Below, piece after piece: positions 11,784 to 25,334 of a stretch of DNA of 64,000 nt. The position numbers were made by a program, and so were the translations under genes. The stretch covers positions 20,178,103 to 20,242,102 of the forward strand of contig NC_087072.1 in NCBI RefSeq assembly GCF_026151205.1, read 5' to 3'. The notes beneath the pieces are model-generated. The model ran no database searches and was not told where the DNA came from. It worked only from the letters and a program-made list of their open reading frames with translations. The DNA is from Bolinopsis microptera. Taxonomy: Eukaryota > Ctenophora > Tentaculata > Lobata > Bolinopsidae. Position 1 is the first letter of the stretch, and every line of letters begins with the position of its first letter.

Positions 11784-14700
11784 GTGAGTGATGGCATAGA
11801 TTATAGACTGTTTTATCTAGCATTAAGCTAATCAGGTCGTCTATGTTCTTTTCCAAACTTTCGCAATACTTAGTTACTCGACTTTATTAAGGCCTTTGTA
11901 CGTCAGGGTTGGGCATTGCTGATTTGGTTTAAGCAAGAAACTTCGTCTAGGTCCAGCATATATATTTTAAATCGCTTCATAATAAAAATACGTTTTAAGA
12001 GATAAAGGAACAATAAGACTATTTGACTATGAGGCCTGAAAAGATACACAATCAATGTGAGTCGTGTCGTGAGACTTACTTTGAGCCTACTATAGCAGTA
12101 ATTGTTACTGCCAGTAACTTCCCTGTTTCGCTAAATCCCACTACAATGCGTATCTGGTTTATACGCATCAACTTTTAACGTTTAGCCATCACTCGAAATT
12201 CGTGGAGCTCTCCACTTACCAGAGACTTCTTCTATTTAGACACGGCATCGCATTTTGGAAGGACATGTCACGATTTTGGACATGTGCTAATTCTGTCTTG
12301 TTAAATTGATCGCGTTGTGAGACTGAGCTCAACATAAATTTGACAACTACTTATTTACCACCTCAGCCATTGCTTAACTTTCTCCGAACTCACCTTCTGA
12401 ATTTTAATCGTACGGTTATTGAAGTGATCAGAGAGCCCCGTGCTATTAGATATTGGTTGATTTTCCTCGAATTCTGACGGAATTCATTCGATAAATTGCA
12501 TTATAATGTCGAATCTTGGAACACTGTTTAAAGATATATAATTTGTCATTCGACCTTTATCGTGAAGAATCTGCCAGTGACAAGGATTGGACTTCATGAA
12601 ATTTGTCGTCTAGGATGAGCAAGATGTGCCCAAAATAATGTTGAATTAAACGTATGAACATAGCATGAATTTCTGCACGTGCACTAACGTGAAACTTCAA
12701 ATCACGTCAATAATCAAATCTGGACATTCCGTCACGTAGAGTTTCAAACCGTACCGAGGCAGCGAACGACTCTGAATCCAGCTCATTTGCCAAGTATTAC
12801 GAGCAATTATAAGCTGTTGGCTCCTCTGTCTGGCTGGTATATTTGGACTGAGACGTCAATGGGTTGGTTTAGTGCTCACAACAGCCTACCTTAGTGCAGA
12901 TCACAGGTACTCCATACTTCAAACGCACGTTCTTAAAATGCATGCGATTCAATTAGTAATTAAGTAGTTATATACATATAAATCACAATTTCGCAACGAC
13001 ATAAACGTACTAGACGGCTGCAATTCCCTACTGCATTGAACTGAAATGGAATGTATTGTATATAGACTATATAGATGCACCGATCACAACGATTTTCAGG
13101 TAATTTTCTTATTACATACTTCATTTGCAATAGAATGATCAAACTCAAAGCGCCGTTCAACAACTAGGCACAAAGGAACAATGGACCTGTTTACAAAGTA
13201 GACATGATCAGCACTCCGGCTAAATTTTGAGACCTTTGCAGGTACTCGATAACCCATTTATTTACTTACTGACAGCATAATCGTTTAAACTTTAATGCCC
13301 ATTGAACTCATTTCACTGATATAACTTTCCTGAAAGTTGTGATTTCTGTTGCACGGCTTGACGCTCTTAAAGTCGCTATTATCACTCAGACGATAGGTGC
13401 AGGTTATACGTTTTAACTGAAAGCATTTTGGTGGTGTGAAGATCTGTGATTAATAGTTATCTGATATATCTAATAAGGAGCAAACCCAGACTCTCGCATA
13501 ACCTGAGACATGCCGGCATCAAATTATTCCAATTGATCACACCACAGAGAATGGTTATATAGTTTAATAAGGAACGCGATGATTTACTATCTCGACTAGA
13601 TATGACGACTAGATAATCAATTCTGTGTTAACAGATCGCCATGATCCTGAGAAATTTCGTTCGAAGACAAGATTATAATTTAAGAAGCGAGAAATTCGGT
13701 TACAAATTCGCGTATCTAAATCTAAATCTTAATACGAATTTTCCTGACGAACGTCTACCCAAGCTATATACCAATTAGAAACGTAAAGCTTTTGTCTCGT
13801 GTTATTTCATTGGTCGAGATTGTGGCCAACGCATAACGCGCAGGAGAATATCGTGCCTTTAAATTTAAAAGGATAACACCTCAGAACTATTGTACCAATG
13901 TCTCAGTAAAATCAAATCCACCTCCCTTTCATACTAACCCCTGTATTCCTCAATTCTTTTAAATTATTTTATTCTGTATCTAAACAGTGCTGAAGTTTGT
14001 AGCGTATATGCAAAGCGTAATTTTAAAATCAATTTTGCGATGTAAGCATTTTTGGTTGCAGAGCAAATAGCCCTGTTTTAGACATGAATTTTAAAAACGC
14101 CTTTTAAAAATTTTTACGAGGAACTTAAAATTTGTTTTAAAATCCTGTTTTAGTATATTCCCCGATGTTAAAAACAGTGCGTTCTGACTATACTGTTCAA
14201 TCAAAGTCTAAATCTACTAACTGTGAATAAACTCAAGGCGATAAACCCTTAAGTAGGTGTAGACGTTAGGCTTTACTTATACAACACCTAGACTAAATCA
14301 ATATCGTGTATAGAGGTTCCTGGATTTTAGGGTACAGTGCCAATAACACAGTTTATCATAAAGATCTGGCTTTAAGAATGCTTTTGTTGGAATCTTAGTT
14401 CTATAATATTGTCCTTGTTAATATATATATATAATAATATATTGTTAATATTCGAGTATTTATTTGAAGACAAGAGCGATATGAGGACCAACATTTTGCC
14501 CATAACATAGCGGCCACAGCTCAGTTAATAATAATACCACAAGTTACATCATATTCTGAACAGATACGACACCATGGTTGTTATTGTGAGACTTGTTTTG
14601 TCCAGGACAATACAAACGCTATTATACCTTATCATACTCTCGTCACTCTCGTGTTAGGACAATGTTATAATTGTTAAACCGTTACAAAGTATAAAAATTC

Positions 14701-16469
14701 TTGTTTAATATTGGACAAAATTCTTGTTCAATTTTAATACTCGGGTTAAAATATACAATTGCTTCATGGGGGAGTGTTGTCACATTGGCGCGTAATTTCT
14801 GAGCAATATAATGCTACAACAAAAGCGTGAAAACACAATCTGCCATACTTTTCATCGGTATTTGATTTTAAAATGATGTTTAACCTAATCAGTAATCAAT
14901 TGCATCAGTCGACAGTTTTCAAAATGCCGACTTTCAATTAAGAATCTAAAAGCTCATACATCCAACCGTAACACGTGGGCCAGGCTTGCTCTTTGTTGGA
15001 GACTAATTTACTACGAGTGGGTATAAAGCCGCCTAAAGTCAGACTGATTGTCACTGCCATATAATTACTCATTGCTGTGAACCTGTTTGTCTTCTTACTA
15101 TTTCATAATACGGGGTGGATCCGAACTAACGCAATATTTAACAAATTAAACTACTGGTAGAATTACATCGTAAATAAATCTTTCATTGCGTCTGCTCTGG
15201 CTTAGCCTCCATTTTCACAACTATCGTTTGAAATTCATAGCTTTCCTCGGTCACGGACTAAAGCTAAATTCTAATCTCGGCTCGACTGTATTTCAAGGGT
15301 CATTAATCTACGTTTCATTATCTTAACATAAAGAGTGGATTAAACCTGATCAGATTGAAATCAGCCGATAGACATGAATAATCCAACTATACACCTGTGG
15401 TATTGTTTATGATTCTAAAACAATCATGGTTGTGTTATTCTTACTACTTTACGCAAATTACTATTATCATAGTTACTGAGTACTTCAGTAAATGTTTTCA
15501 TTTGGTACGATGATCTTCTTAATGAACAATTTACGTGAACATCCTACTGTAATTTGAACATCTATTATAGTGTACGTAACTGAATTGATTACCAATAAAC
15601 TACCATCTCAAAAGTCAAAACTGTCTGATTTTTAGTTAAAATAGGTTCGAGGCCTCCTGTATGCTGAACGATTGCAGAACGGTTTCACAACTTTTTTCTT
15701 ATGTTAGTCGATTTGCTAGACAGTTAAATAAGCAATATGTTTTAGCATAAAATTAAGTCACATCATTAGGATGTGCAAATACAAGTTGGTTTACCTATGC
15801 TCCTAAGTATCCAGTAGAAACTTATTTTTTGTCCTTCTCATCCATCCATCATATCCACTATCTTCCCCTAAAACCGTCAGGTGGCCTATGTTCTCGATAA
15901 CCTTCCCTAAAACCCCAGCTCACCCCTAAAATAAGGTTTTCCCTGACTTGTTTCCAACAGCTATCTCTCCACACAGACGTCTAAGGATAAAATAGCATGC
16001 AGTCAACAGCGCGTGTTGTCGCTATAACCTGTCACGCGGGAACAATGTTTTGTTTAATAAAACGTCTAACTTTTAAAACCATTCTGTCCGTTTTTCTGGG
16101 TCTAAACAGTTAAACAGTTAAACGTCAGACCTCCGGATATGACTCGGCCTAGACGTCTTTATTTCGTTCTGACGGGTAGTCGAAAATTTGTAACATCTTT
16201 ATTCTTGTAGCTATTTGTGGAGCTGTAAATCCGAACTAAGCCTTCAAAACGCATCACATTAGTCTGGAATTTAGGGGTTGTCAGAATTATTTCTGCGGTA
16301 AAATTCAAGGGGAGCCTCGAAAAGTATATAAGTGCCAGGTAACTGTCCATGTCGGTAATTTGGTCAAGGATTTTGTGAATTCAGCTGATTCGTTAAAGCG
16401 TTGTATTTATTAATTATCGAGTTGAATAACGCTTCCAACATTTAAAATGTCAAAAATTTTGTTTATGAT

Positions 16470-16835
16470 CACACAGTTTTGACTTTGAAGTTTGAGGTAT
16501 TCATCGAGCTCATCATCACTCCTGTTAAACATTCGTGGTTAGATATTTTTAATATTTGTGGACGTCGCTTCCCCACTAAGCAAATCATAAAATTAGGCCT
16601 CAGACGTTTTGGTTATTTTGTAGCAATTTCAAACATTTAAAAAATTTAGAAGTTTGTCAGTTTGTGGTAGTATTCGAGGTAGCATCGAGCTCATCATCAC
16701 TTCTGTTAAAAACCCGAGGTGGGATAATTTTTATATTTGTCGACGTTGCTTTCCCACTAAACAAATCATATAATTATCCCTCGGCCCTCAGACGTTTTGG
16801 TTATTTTGTAGCAATTTCAACATTTAAACATTTCT
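16470..16835. repeat. Tandem duplication, period about 181 bp
   Basis: Two copies sharing 'gcatcgagctcatcatcac', 'ccccactaa.caaatcat' and 'cagacgttttggttatttt'. Confidence 0.75.
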
Positions 16836-17449
16836 AAGATGGCAGCATTGATGGATCTCTTCGCCTATATCGAAAGGTTTATTACAATTTTGTAGAAGTG
16901 AAAAATGTTGCCTTTTAAACTTGAAATCAATCAGAGACTCAGAAGACTTATCCGGTGATTTACGCATTAATCTGGAAAAATGGATGGTTGATACATATAT
17001 TGCATTCCTGCATAACCCTGTATATATAGTAGCCTCATAACCAAGCCATAAATTCCGCCAAATTCAGAAAATCATAAAATCAGGACGAAAATCTAATTCT
17101 ACATAATATTAACATTGCACTAATAATTTCTGAAATTAATTTGGTTTACTTCAAAATGGACACTCGTAGATTTTTCAGGTGAAACCTTCTAAATATAACA
17201 TATAATAAAAACATGTAATAAAACAATAAACGTAATAGATTTGTAGTTTTGAAATAATTCATTTAACTTTTGCCAGCACACAGCAGACGACCGTTTCGTG
17301 ATTTCATTCTAAGCAGTTGTTTAACTTGAAATTATTCGTAATATGTTTAACAATCGGCAACAATTATAGGAGTCTATTTTTCCGTCTAGAACTGCTCTTA
17401 GATTAGATTATCTCATTTATATCAGAACTTGTATCCTGAATGTAGAACA

Positions 17450-17515
17450 ATGGGAATGTGTCAAAACGTGCCACCACATTTTGCGAGTCCCAATATAGTA
17501 ACCTGGCTTGACCAG
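17450..17515 (+). CDS. Possible phase-0 first exon or 5' UTR exon
   Basis: 22 codons from an ATG (MGMCQNVPPHFASPNIVTWL at the start) to a perfect CAG/GTAAGT donor. It ends in phase 0, so it cannot read directly into the exon at 38331, but it could join a phase-0 acceptor, for example the AAG just before the ATG at 19017. It may equally be an untranslated exon with a short upstream ORF. Confidence 0.25.
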
Positions 17516-19016
17516 GTAAGTAAACACATCACGGGACACACGGCGTGACTGGCAGTAAGTGCATTGTCCGAAACTGTCGACAACCCATTAAAGTTTCAAT
17601 TTATTTGGAGGAGAAAAGGCTTTTATTCACAAGTGTAAAATTAAAGTACCTCTATAGTCCGCCTTAGCACAGTTGTATTTAACCACATGACGTGTGCTAG
17701 TTTCACATTTTGCTTATTTTAGCACGTATATAGACTATAGAGTTGCCCATAGGACAGCTCTATAGTCTCGACAGACACTGTGAAGACACGTTGTCCTGGA
17801 TTATACAGACATTTTCCTAGTTCAAGGACGTATCATGAGCAGGTGGTACGTCAGTTCAGTTTGATAATGGAAACACTTATACACTCCAAGATCACGGCTA
17901 TATCAAGATCAGACGGTGTGGTTATAGCGATCAAATATGCTGCTCCCTCGATTTCATAGGAATAGTGCAGGAGACAATGAGACATTTACAACCTTGAAAT
18001 ATGTGGTATCATTCATTGAGTTTTTCATCTTCTTAATGAACACTGGATAACTTGAAAACGAACAATGGATGATGTTAATCCGTGTTATTAGTGCGACATT
18101 ATTATAATCCACGCATCATAATGTGATAATGTTCTATTGGTAGCTAGGTGCTACGTCTTTTCTTTAAAGTCCAATTGTTCACCTGATGTTTTTAGGAATG
18201 TTCTCCTTTTTCGCTCAACGTTTGAGCTTAAAACCAAATTACAGGTTCGGTTGTTTTAGGAAGTGCGTCCCCTCTTTTTGCGACGTTTGATCTTAAAAAT
18301 GAATTGAGGACAACATTCACATTATTATATCTTGACGTGAATATGCTTGGTATTTTACCGCGTGAAGTTTAAGTGTTCGTAGGGCCATTACACTTCATAG
18401 TCATGCAAATCTGATCACAGTACGGTGAAACACAAATAATTGTAAAGGGACAATCACTTCAAAATTATGATATTTTTCGGCATATTAACAAAATTTGTAT
18501 CTAAGTTAGGTTTGGCATTACAAAAGTTGTATCTAAGTTAGGGTTGGCACATGTATTACTATTTAGAGAATTTGACTTCCGTAAAATCCTCTATAAATAC
18601 GAATCTTAATTGTACAGCTTTTGAGGACTAAATTGTTAAATGTTCTAATAAGACAGGTGTTCAACTTTTGTCCATCTTTTAGAGATATTTCCACTGTAAC
18701 TTGCATGCCATATGTAGTTGGACTGCGGAACAGCGGAAGCTCTAGCGCATTTGTTGACATACCGTCATCTTACCGAATTCGCTCACCTAATTAGAAAATA
18801 ACTTCGACAAATTGCATTCTTATTTGTCCTAACGGTTTTAACTTTCGCCTATAAGTGTTGAATTTTTAGTATACTTAGACTAGCCATGTTTTTACCTGTG
18901 TTTGTCGTTAAATTACTACCCTGTAACCCAAATGATTGTTCTAACATAAGTGAATGATTGGGCTGGGTTTTTATCGAACTAAAACTTAGACAGTGAAGCA
19001 GTGATCCGATCCCAAG

Positions 19017-19165
19017 ATGATGAGCCTGGCCCTATCCGCCCAAAATGGGATAGGGCCCAGTACGGGCGGAAGAAGGACGGGGATTCGCAAGAGCCCTTCA
19101 GAGATGGACCTACTCCTGTCAGAGATCGGAGTACCTAGCGTCAGACAGAGTATTTCCACCCGAGC
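19017..19165 (+). CDS. Candidate alternative first exon, N-terminus MMSLALSAQNG
   Basis: GC-rich island with tandem ATGs, 49 codons, phase 2, strong donor GTAAGT. The N-terminus MMSLALSAQNGIGPSTGGRR is hydrophobic, then Gly/Ser-rich, then basic (GIRKS follows), close to a classical ball peptide. A stop lies in frame just upstream, so the first ATG is the natural start. A second frame is open for most of the island but stops before the donor. Confidence 0.5.
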
Positions 19166-21050
19166 GTAAGTAATAAAACCGGATTTTTAACAATTTAATG
19201 TTGTAACTGATGCTATTTATAACTTTTTGGGATTAATCTGTGCCAGTAATAGCCGCGCAAATTATTTAATCGATTCCCTTAAACTTTTTGCCTTGAATGT
19301 TAAGAATTTTAGAAGAAAAGTTGCTTAATAATTTGTTGCCCTCGTGAACCTTTTGACCTAAAATCTGTACAATTTTGCTTGATTTGCGGAGCCAGCAATC
19401 ATTTTTCGTCAATAACTTGAGAAGTAAGCTTTTCAGGGAACATGTCATTTTATACATTGAACATAATTTCCGGATTTATCAAACATATTAATCAAAAATT
19501 CAATCAAATGGTCATATTATTAACTGTATCATACCGGTAAAAGAAGTCATGCCGGTAAAAGAAGTCTAACTAATGAATTCCTTTGATGGGTAACCGTTGT
19601 GGATTCGATTGATCATTGATGTTTTTAGTAGTAACTTGTTTTAGACAATTTGCTTGTCAATAAACATAGTTTATCAACGACCTCTAAATACTTTTAAATA
19701 CCTATAACCCTACTATATACTCGCAATTCTACGACGTTGTGGTAAATTTCGCCAGGGGTACAACAGGAAATACACTACTTTCTGTTAAGCGATGATATAA
19801 TAATTGGCAAAGTCGAAGCTTTCAGCTTGGCGAATATTGTACCCAGTGCCAAGACATCTATAATTGCAGTGCGAAATACTAAAAATTGCCGTACCACCAT
19901 ATTCAATAAATTTGTCCAAAGCATTGTTTCAAAGAATTGGACTAAATGTCGGCTTTTCAGTTATTTATAGAAAATGGTCCTAAGTACAAAATCATCTCGT
20001 AGAGCTTACGAATTACGAACAAGAACTTGTATTTAGAGTCTCCCTAATCAGACATAAGTACCATCCTCTACATCCAATGTCTGGATTTAAGAGTGCTTGC
20101 TGGATGAACGGAATAACTGAGGATTTACTCATGAATCATGGTTCGTAGGTACTCAAGTAGGACATGGCCATTACTTTTAGTAATGATGGCTGTAAGTATA
20201 ATCCTTTGATACCAACTGATCCCCTGCTTCCCCGGCCTCCGGAGACTCGCGGACTATCGCTCGAGTCACGTGCAGTATCGTTCCGGACTAACAAACAGTT
20301 AACTAATTAAATGACTATCATGTATATCGTAGGAACCCGGGTTATAGACTCCGGGTAGACCCAGCAGCTACTGATTACGGTACGTTACAAAAGCGGAATA
20401 TATAGTTTCGGATTGATCATCTTATATCGGACGATATATAAGTTCCTCTTGATTAAGAAGCTTTATTAGTTAGGTCACCGGTGTAGTGTGTATACGCAGC
20501 AAGAGGCTAGTAATATTCTGTAGTACTAGTTCTGTTATTTGAGATACAGCATAGGTAGGCTGACATTAATATCATGGGGCCCAACTCTCGCCCTTCCTAC
20601 AGATTTACCTGTGAAGTGTGAACAATGTTCTATATTACTATAGTAAGATGGTAGATTCGTTGGAGCCAGAATTTTGCCTGTAACTCTCAAATTCTGGTGA
20701 CCGTCAGAAAATCATGAATTTATAGGTTTTCAAATTTTGTTGTAAGGTTACAATCGTCAAGCTTGTTATTACAGTATCTGCTATCTCATGGTGTTAATGT
20801 CTGAATGCGCCTTGCTGTTACAAGCCTGAGATCCCTTTATTCAGATTCGATAGACTTGTTCAACTTTTTTAAATATTGCTGCTGCTCACACCATATATTT
20901 ACTTGGAGACAGCTGAAATAAAAACTTTTTCAACTCGACCCAACTTTTCCTCGATTAAAATGACCACTGTATTTTGTTCTTTCTACCTTTTATCAAGTTT
21001 AATTTGGCTAACTTGCTCTCAACTCTGAAAAAGAAGAAGTACGCCCAGGC
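19166..21050. other. Intron-like; one GC-rich island unresolved
   Basis: 20161-20310 is GC-rich and open (PLIPTDPLLPRPPETRGLSL) but ends in a stop without a phase-2 donor. It may be a decayed first exon or promoter. Confidence 0.4.
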
Positions 21051-21178
21051 ATGATCAATGCAGGGTTACTCGGAAGAAAGCGAGAACAGGTCAGCTCTCG
21101 GAGAGTCGGAATAGACTACTCTGCTCCAACCATCAAGCCTCCTCATCTTCTAAAGCGACAACCTCGACTATCTTTCAT
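21051..21178 (+). CDS. Candidate alternative first exon, N-terminus MINAGLLGRKRE
   Basis: ATG at 21051, 42 codons, phase 2, donor GTGAGA. MINAGLLGRKREQVSSRRVG is the clearest ball-like N-terminus in the array: seven small or hydrophobic residues followed by RKR and later RR. It is the first of at least five islands packed into about 1.8 kb. A second, phase-0 frame is also open in this stretch. Confidence 0.5.
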
Positions 21179-21614
21179 GTGAGATATAATGCTAATCTGT
21201 TCACGTATATAATATTATATTATTAATATAATAAGTGGTAGATTATAAAATGTGTTTTCTGTTGTACTTATTTTCCTTCTTTCCATAGAAAAGTTTGATG
21301 AATGGGTTGAGGAGAAATTCATTGTGTACATTGTTCCCGATCTAATGAGTAATGATCTGCTGCTTAGGATCATGCTCAGACATGCTGGCGTTGGCAACGT
21401 ACTCAATCTTAATTAATCCATTAAGTTTCACTGCGCAACTTTCCCTAGATAATGGCAGCATTTTATGTTCAGTACACGTTCACCGTAGCTAATAGGCTCG
21501 CTATCATAAGGAGACGTTTAGGCTGCATGTTTTAATCTAAGGTCAAACAGATTCAAATAAGACAATTACCCAAGATGCAAACCACCATTATCAACGCGAC
21601 AGAACAATATCAGT

Positions 21615-21685
21615 ATGCGGCACGTGAAAATATTAATAATAGAGCCCAACAATTATCATCGTCCAGCGTCACGTTCATCGTATTG
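21615..21685 (+). CDS. Possible alternative first exon, N-terminus MRHVKILIIEP
   Basis: 23 codons, phase 2, donor GTAAAT; peptide MRHVKILIIEPNNYHRPASR at the start. An earlier ATG at 21575 opens a different frame to the same donor in phase 0, so the usable frame is uncertain. Confidence 0.25.
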
Positions 21686-21749
21686 GTAAATGTCCATTCT
21701 TCAAGATCTGGCGACGCCTTTCATTTTGGTTTACTAGTTTACTGTAGCT

Positions 21750-21865
21750 ATGGCGATGGGTGCGTTATACATCAAGATGCCGGTCAAACTCCGGCGGCTG
21801 ACCCGGTACATACCTGGGACGGGGGTACGAGCCATACCTCAACCTGGGAAGGAGTCAGTTGATGA
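21750..21865 (+). CDS. Candidate alternative first exon, N-terminus MAMGALYIKMP
   Basis: ATG three bases after a TAG that could also be an acceptor; 38 codons, phase 2, donor GTGAGT. MAMGALYIKMPVKLRRLTRY has the hydrophobic-then-basic order expected of a ball, followed by a Gly/Pro-rich linker. A second open frame stops just before the donor. Confidence 0.5.
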
Positions 21866-22404
21866 GTGAGTAAAAATGTCCGGGGGAAAGGTGGTTTTGT
21901 ACGGAGTGACTCGTCGTCATCATCACACTGTTCATATTTGTCCGAAGATTTATGCCTTTTGGGATTTGAGGAATTATTCGATTCGTCAATTTTTAATTCA
22001 AAATCAATCGAGTCCTGGAATAGATCGAGGCAAGCATTTTTTCATTCGGGTCAACAGTTGAATTCCACCAGGATAATGATCCCTAAGTTCTGTTATAGTT
22101 CAAATTATCCAAACACTAAATGACTGGTATCAATGGAACGTTGCACTGGCATTGTCAATTGTTTGAACATTTTATTCCTTTATATTCTAAATAGTTCTAA
22201 ATAGTGTTGGCTGTATCCTAAATTTGGCTGACGCCTGACTGTCACAATATCCGCCTTATATAAGATGTTTCATTAAGATGAATCAGGGTATTTGATATAG
22301 AGTTTGTTGTTTGATATACGTGTTTATGGTTTTCTCGTTGATAAGATAGTATAAATTGAGTTTTTGCAGCCCTCTCAACCACACCTCCCAGTACCCGCAT
22401 AGGC

Positions 22405-22538
22405 ATGATAGCAGCTGTATCAGCTATAAAACAGCGTAGAAACTCGCAGAGAAGGTACTTCGGTTACATGAAACCATGGAGTGGCACCGGGAACACAGGT
22501 TCTTCAGGATCAGCCTTCGCATCTTTGGTTTTAGCTGG
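22405..22538 (+). CDS. Candidate alternative first exon, N-terminus MIAAVSAIKQRR
   Basis: Preceded by a good acceptor (TTTTTGCAG at about 22369-22377), so an untranslated leader exon may exist. From ATG 22405: 44 codons to a GTAATA donor, or 16 codons to a GTACTT donor at 22455. Both end in phase 2. MIAAVSAIKQRRNSQRRYFG is strongly ball-like. Confidence 0.5.
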
Positions 22539-22814
22539 GTAATAATTGATTGTCGAAAGCCAATTTAGGGTTGTTTATAGAATATACTATATAGATATTA
22601 CATTAGATATTCTGGGAAGAGGAAATTTTCATCAATCGGCTATACAGTAATTATAAGATGTTAACTAAAAATTGTGGAGTGTGGACAAAGATGTGCGTAA
22701 ATGATGAAATCCGCCTAAATTTAATCGATATTTATATCTTTAAATTGTTTGATCATACGAAAACCATATCGCATGTAATCATCATGATCGTATCCGATTA
22801 AATCTGGCTCAACA

Positions 22815-22843
22815 ATGACGCGCAAGAATTGGCATTATGCCAG
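22815..22843 (+). CDS. Possible short alternative first exon, MTRKNWHYA
   Basis: Nine codons and a split AG at CAG/GTAGAC, phase 2. Very short, but the basic N-terminus and location inside the dense cluster make it worth listing. Confidence 0.22.
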
Positions 22844-22984
22844 GTAGACAGGTAGTTATCACATCAACAGCATGTTTGTCGCTCGCTGCGTGAGTCATGA
22901 TAATAAGACCACTTCAGTAACGTTTCTCGGGCGCGGCTGAACCTGCAGCATGTAATAATGATGAGATGTTGATCTGAGAGACCT

Positions 22985-23031
22985 ATGAAGCTGGTTCGAG
23001 AGCTGAACTGCCAACCCCTAGACCACGTGGG
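22985..23031 (+). CDS. Possible short alternative first exon, MKLVRELNCQPL
   Basis: 15 codons, phase 2, weak donor GTGGTA. The same stretch has a longer open frame (22981-23106) ending in phase 0 at GTAATC, with no ATG, which could instead be an internal exon. Confidence 0.2.
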
Positions 23032-23450
23032 GTGGTAGTGACCTGCGCAGTTTACAGGACAGTATTACAAGGCATTTACCCAATTAACCCGCAGCTATTA
23101 TACAGGGTAATCAGCGGACAGCTCATAGCACTGCTAATTTCCGAGAGGGAAGAGAATCTTATGACTTATCTCATGCTTATGTACACGATTTATGTATCTT
23201 GCAGGCTACTCTCATCCTGACCTGTTAAACCATTTCAGAGCTGGTTTTGTAACCACAAAAACCTCGACCAGCCAAGTCTTAGCTAATAGAGCTGTAGTGG
23301 ACACATTAGTGATTACTGCCTTTCCGGGCTGATATCATTTGTATTGGTAATAGTTTTGGTTTGTTGAGCTTTTGTTCTTGTTCATCATCATCATCATGGC
23401 GTTCTATGTCCTCGGAACTAACAACACTCATAATACTCCCCGAGTGAGGC

Positions 23451-23762
23451 ATGATCAGGAGTACAGCAGGTAAGAAAGCTAAATAGTACAGAGAGTGAGA
23501 CATGATCAGGAGTACAGCAGGTAAGAAAGCTAAATGGTACAGAGAGTGAGACATGATCAGGAGTACAGCAGGTAAGAAAGCTAAATAGTACAGAGAGTGA
23601 GACATGATCAGGATTACAGCAGGTAAGAAAGCTAAATAGTACAGAGAGTGAGACATGATCAGGATTACAGCAGGTAAGAAAGCTAAATAGTACAGAGAGT
23701 GAGACATGATCAGGAGTACAGCAGGTAAGAAAGCTAAATGGTACAGAGAGCGAGACATGATC
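23451..23762. repeat. 51-bp minisatellite, six copies
   Basis: The unit starts ATGATCAGGAGTACAGCAG then GTAAGAAAG. Copies begin at 23451, 23502, 23553, 23604, 23655 and 23706. Because 51 is a multiple of 3, the minus strand reads as a 17-residue protein repeat (unit MSHSLYYLAFLPAVLLI), probably by chance. Each + strand unit holds an ATG and a consensus 5' splice site. Confidence 0.9.
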
Positions 23763-25334
23763 AAACCATTACTATGGGGATCACAATTAACACAATTTCT
23801 CTTATGTAGTTGACTGGCATCCATTCTGAAGTTAAATTACTAATTGATCTCTAAAATTTTTAAAGTAATACAAGGCTTAACGAACGTGTGTACAGCGGGA
23901 ACCAAAAATTACGGCTAAAGACAGTACAGATAAACTTTCCAAAAAGGGTGGCAGATCTCATCATGATATTATCATTTCCAATTTCCATGGACACTATGGA
24001 AGAACACGGCCCATGATAAAATTAGTATTGCAAATTAAAATTACACGTTTTGATTTTAAATTTTGCTCATAGGCGTCAATATATTTTAAATTAGTATCAG
24101 TCAACTTATTACAATATCTTTAACCGATAAAAGTTGATGACATTCAACAACTCAACTACTTATGATTTGACAAAAGTTGTTAACTATGTTCAGTTTCACA
24201 ACTACAATTAAATAAATTTGCTGAATATTATGATGGAAGCGTTTTAACCAGTTGTAGCCAGTCCACACCCTGGCTACATAATATGAATAATTTGTTTTAA
24301 TTCTAGATAAAAAGCTCGGATAAAAACACGTGGAAAGAAAATGTTTCAGAGCATCAGAAAATGTTTAATCTTTGATATTATTATCAAAAGGTTTGACATC
24401 CCGTATGTTTTGCCAGCAAATTTACAAGTAATTGAACATCAAAATAACAATCATGAATGATAAATTATACGCTCATTTATGCGGATCAAATAGATTGACG
24501 CTTATAAGCTAAATTAGAAGTTCAATTATGTAATTGTACAGTTGGTATTTTGAAGTAAGTATATTGATTGGTACGTCGCGTCTCTGGTTCAGCCTTAGCC
24601 ATAGTGTTCACTATAACGCGAGTTTCTCTTTCGCATGATCCACCGTACTGCTCACCTTTTAGAAAAATTTCCATCGTAGTGATCTGAACCACCGTACCGC
24701 CACTGGAATGTAATAAAGCCTATTATTTTTTGAACCCTATTGACCTATCGTCTTATACCTTCTTTTGACTTATCGGCAAGTATAACAATATGGTACAGAA
24801 TATAGTAGCCTTTGATTAGGAGATGAAAAAATTTAGATAGAGGGGGGAATAAAGGTCATTGTAAATTTCTAAACACTAAAGCTTATTGTAATTATTTCCT
24901 GACAATCTGAGCTCTATTTAAATCAAGAAAATTCGGATGGTCTATATGATGAAACATAATACTGCATCTCCCAGGTTTTATTAAGTCAGTGCTCAGTCTG
25001 ATAAACAGTTTCTTTGTTTACAATTATCCAAAACCACCTCGTGCTATTTTTAAAAATCTTACATTGTTGATCTATTAACTGGTTCACTTATATTGGCAGT
25101 GGGATTACTCAGGCAAATACCGTGACCGTTCCTTTTCTGTTGCAATTGGCTGAATACTCTTACAAAAAGTTCGAAACACTAGCCTAGGTTCAGGGCGACA
25201 CATGCCATTGGTTCATCTTTGCCGAAAGTGCCTTCTCATAAGTCTCAGTCTGTGAATTGTCTCATTTTGCATGAACTAATTGATCATATGTCCATCTGTT
25301 CTTTTGTCATTCGTAATCAAATTTGGCCTTAACA
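23763..25334. other. No feature seen
   Basis: AT-rich intron-like sequence between the minisatellite and the 25.3-kb exon pair. Confidence 0.5.

Larger units (their letters stand above)
11784..19016. other. Long intron-like stretch
   Basis: Only the 181-bp duplication (16470-16835) and the phase-0 candidate at 17450 stand out. A weak phase-2 micro-exon candidate (seven codons, 17156-17178, CAG/GTGAAA) is noted. Confidence 0.45.

Noticed and set aside
20161-20310. GC-rich open island as another first exon
   Set aside because: Ends in a stop with no phase-2 donor in the open frame; the strong GTAAGT at about 20191 has stops upstream in the needed frame.
23451-23762. CRISPR-like array
   Set aside because: Units are contiguous without unique spacers; eukaryotic minisatellite.
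23306-23824. 172-aa minus-strand protein of 17-residue repeats
   Set aside because: Product of a 51-bp minisatellite; the unit length alone keeps the frame open and there is no other coding sign.
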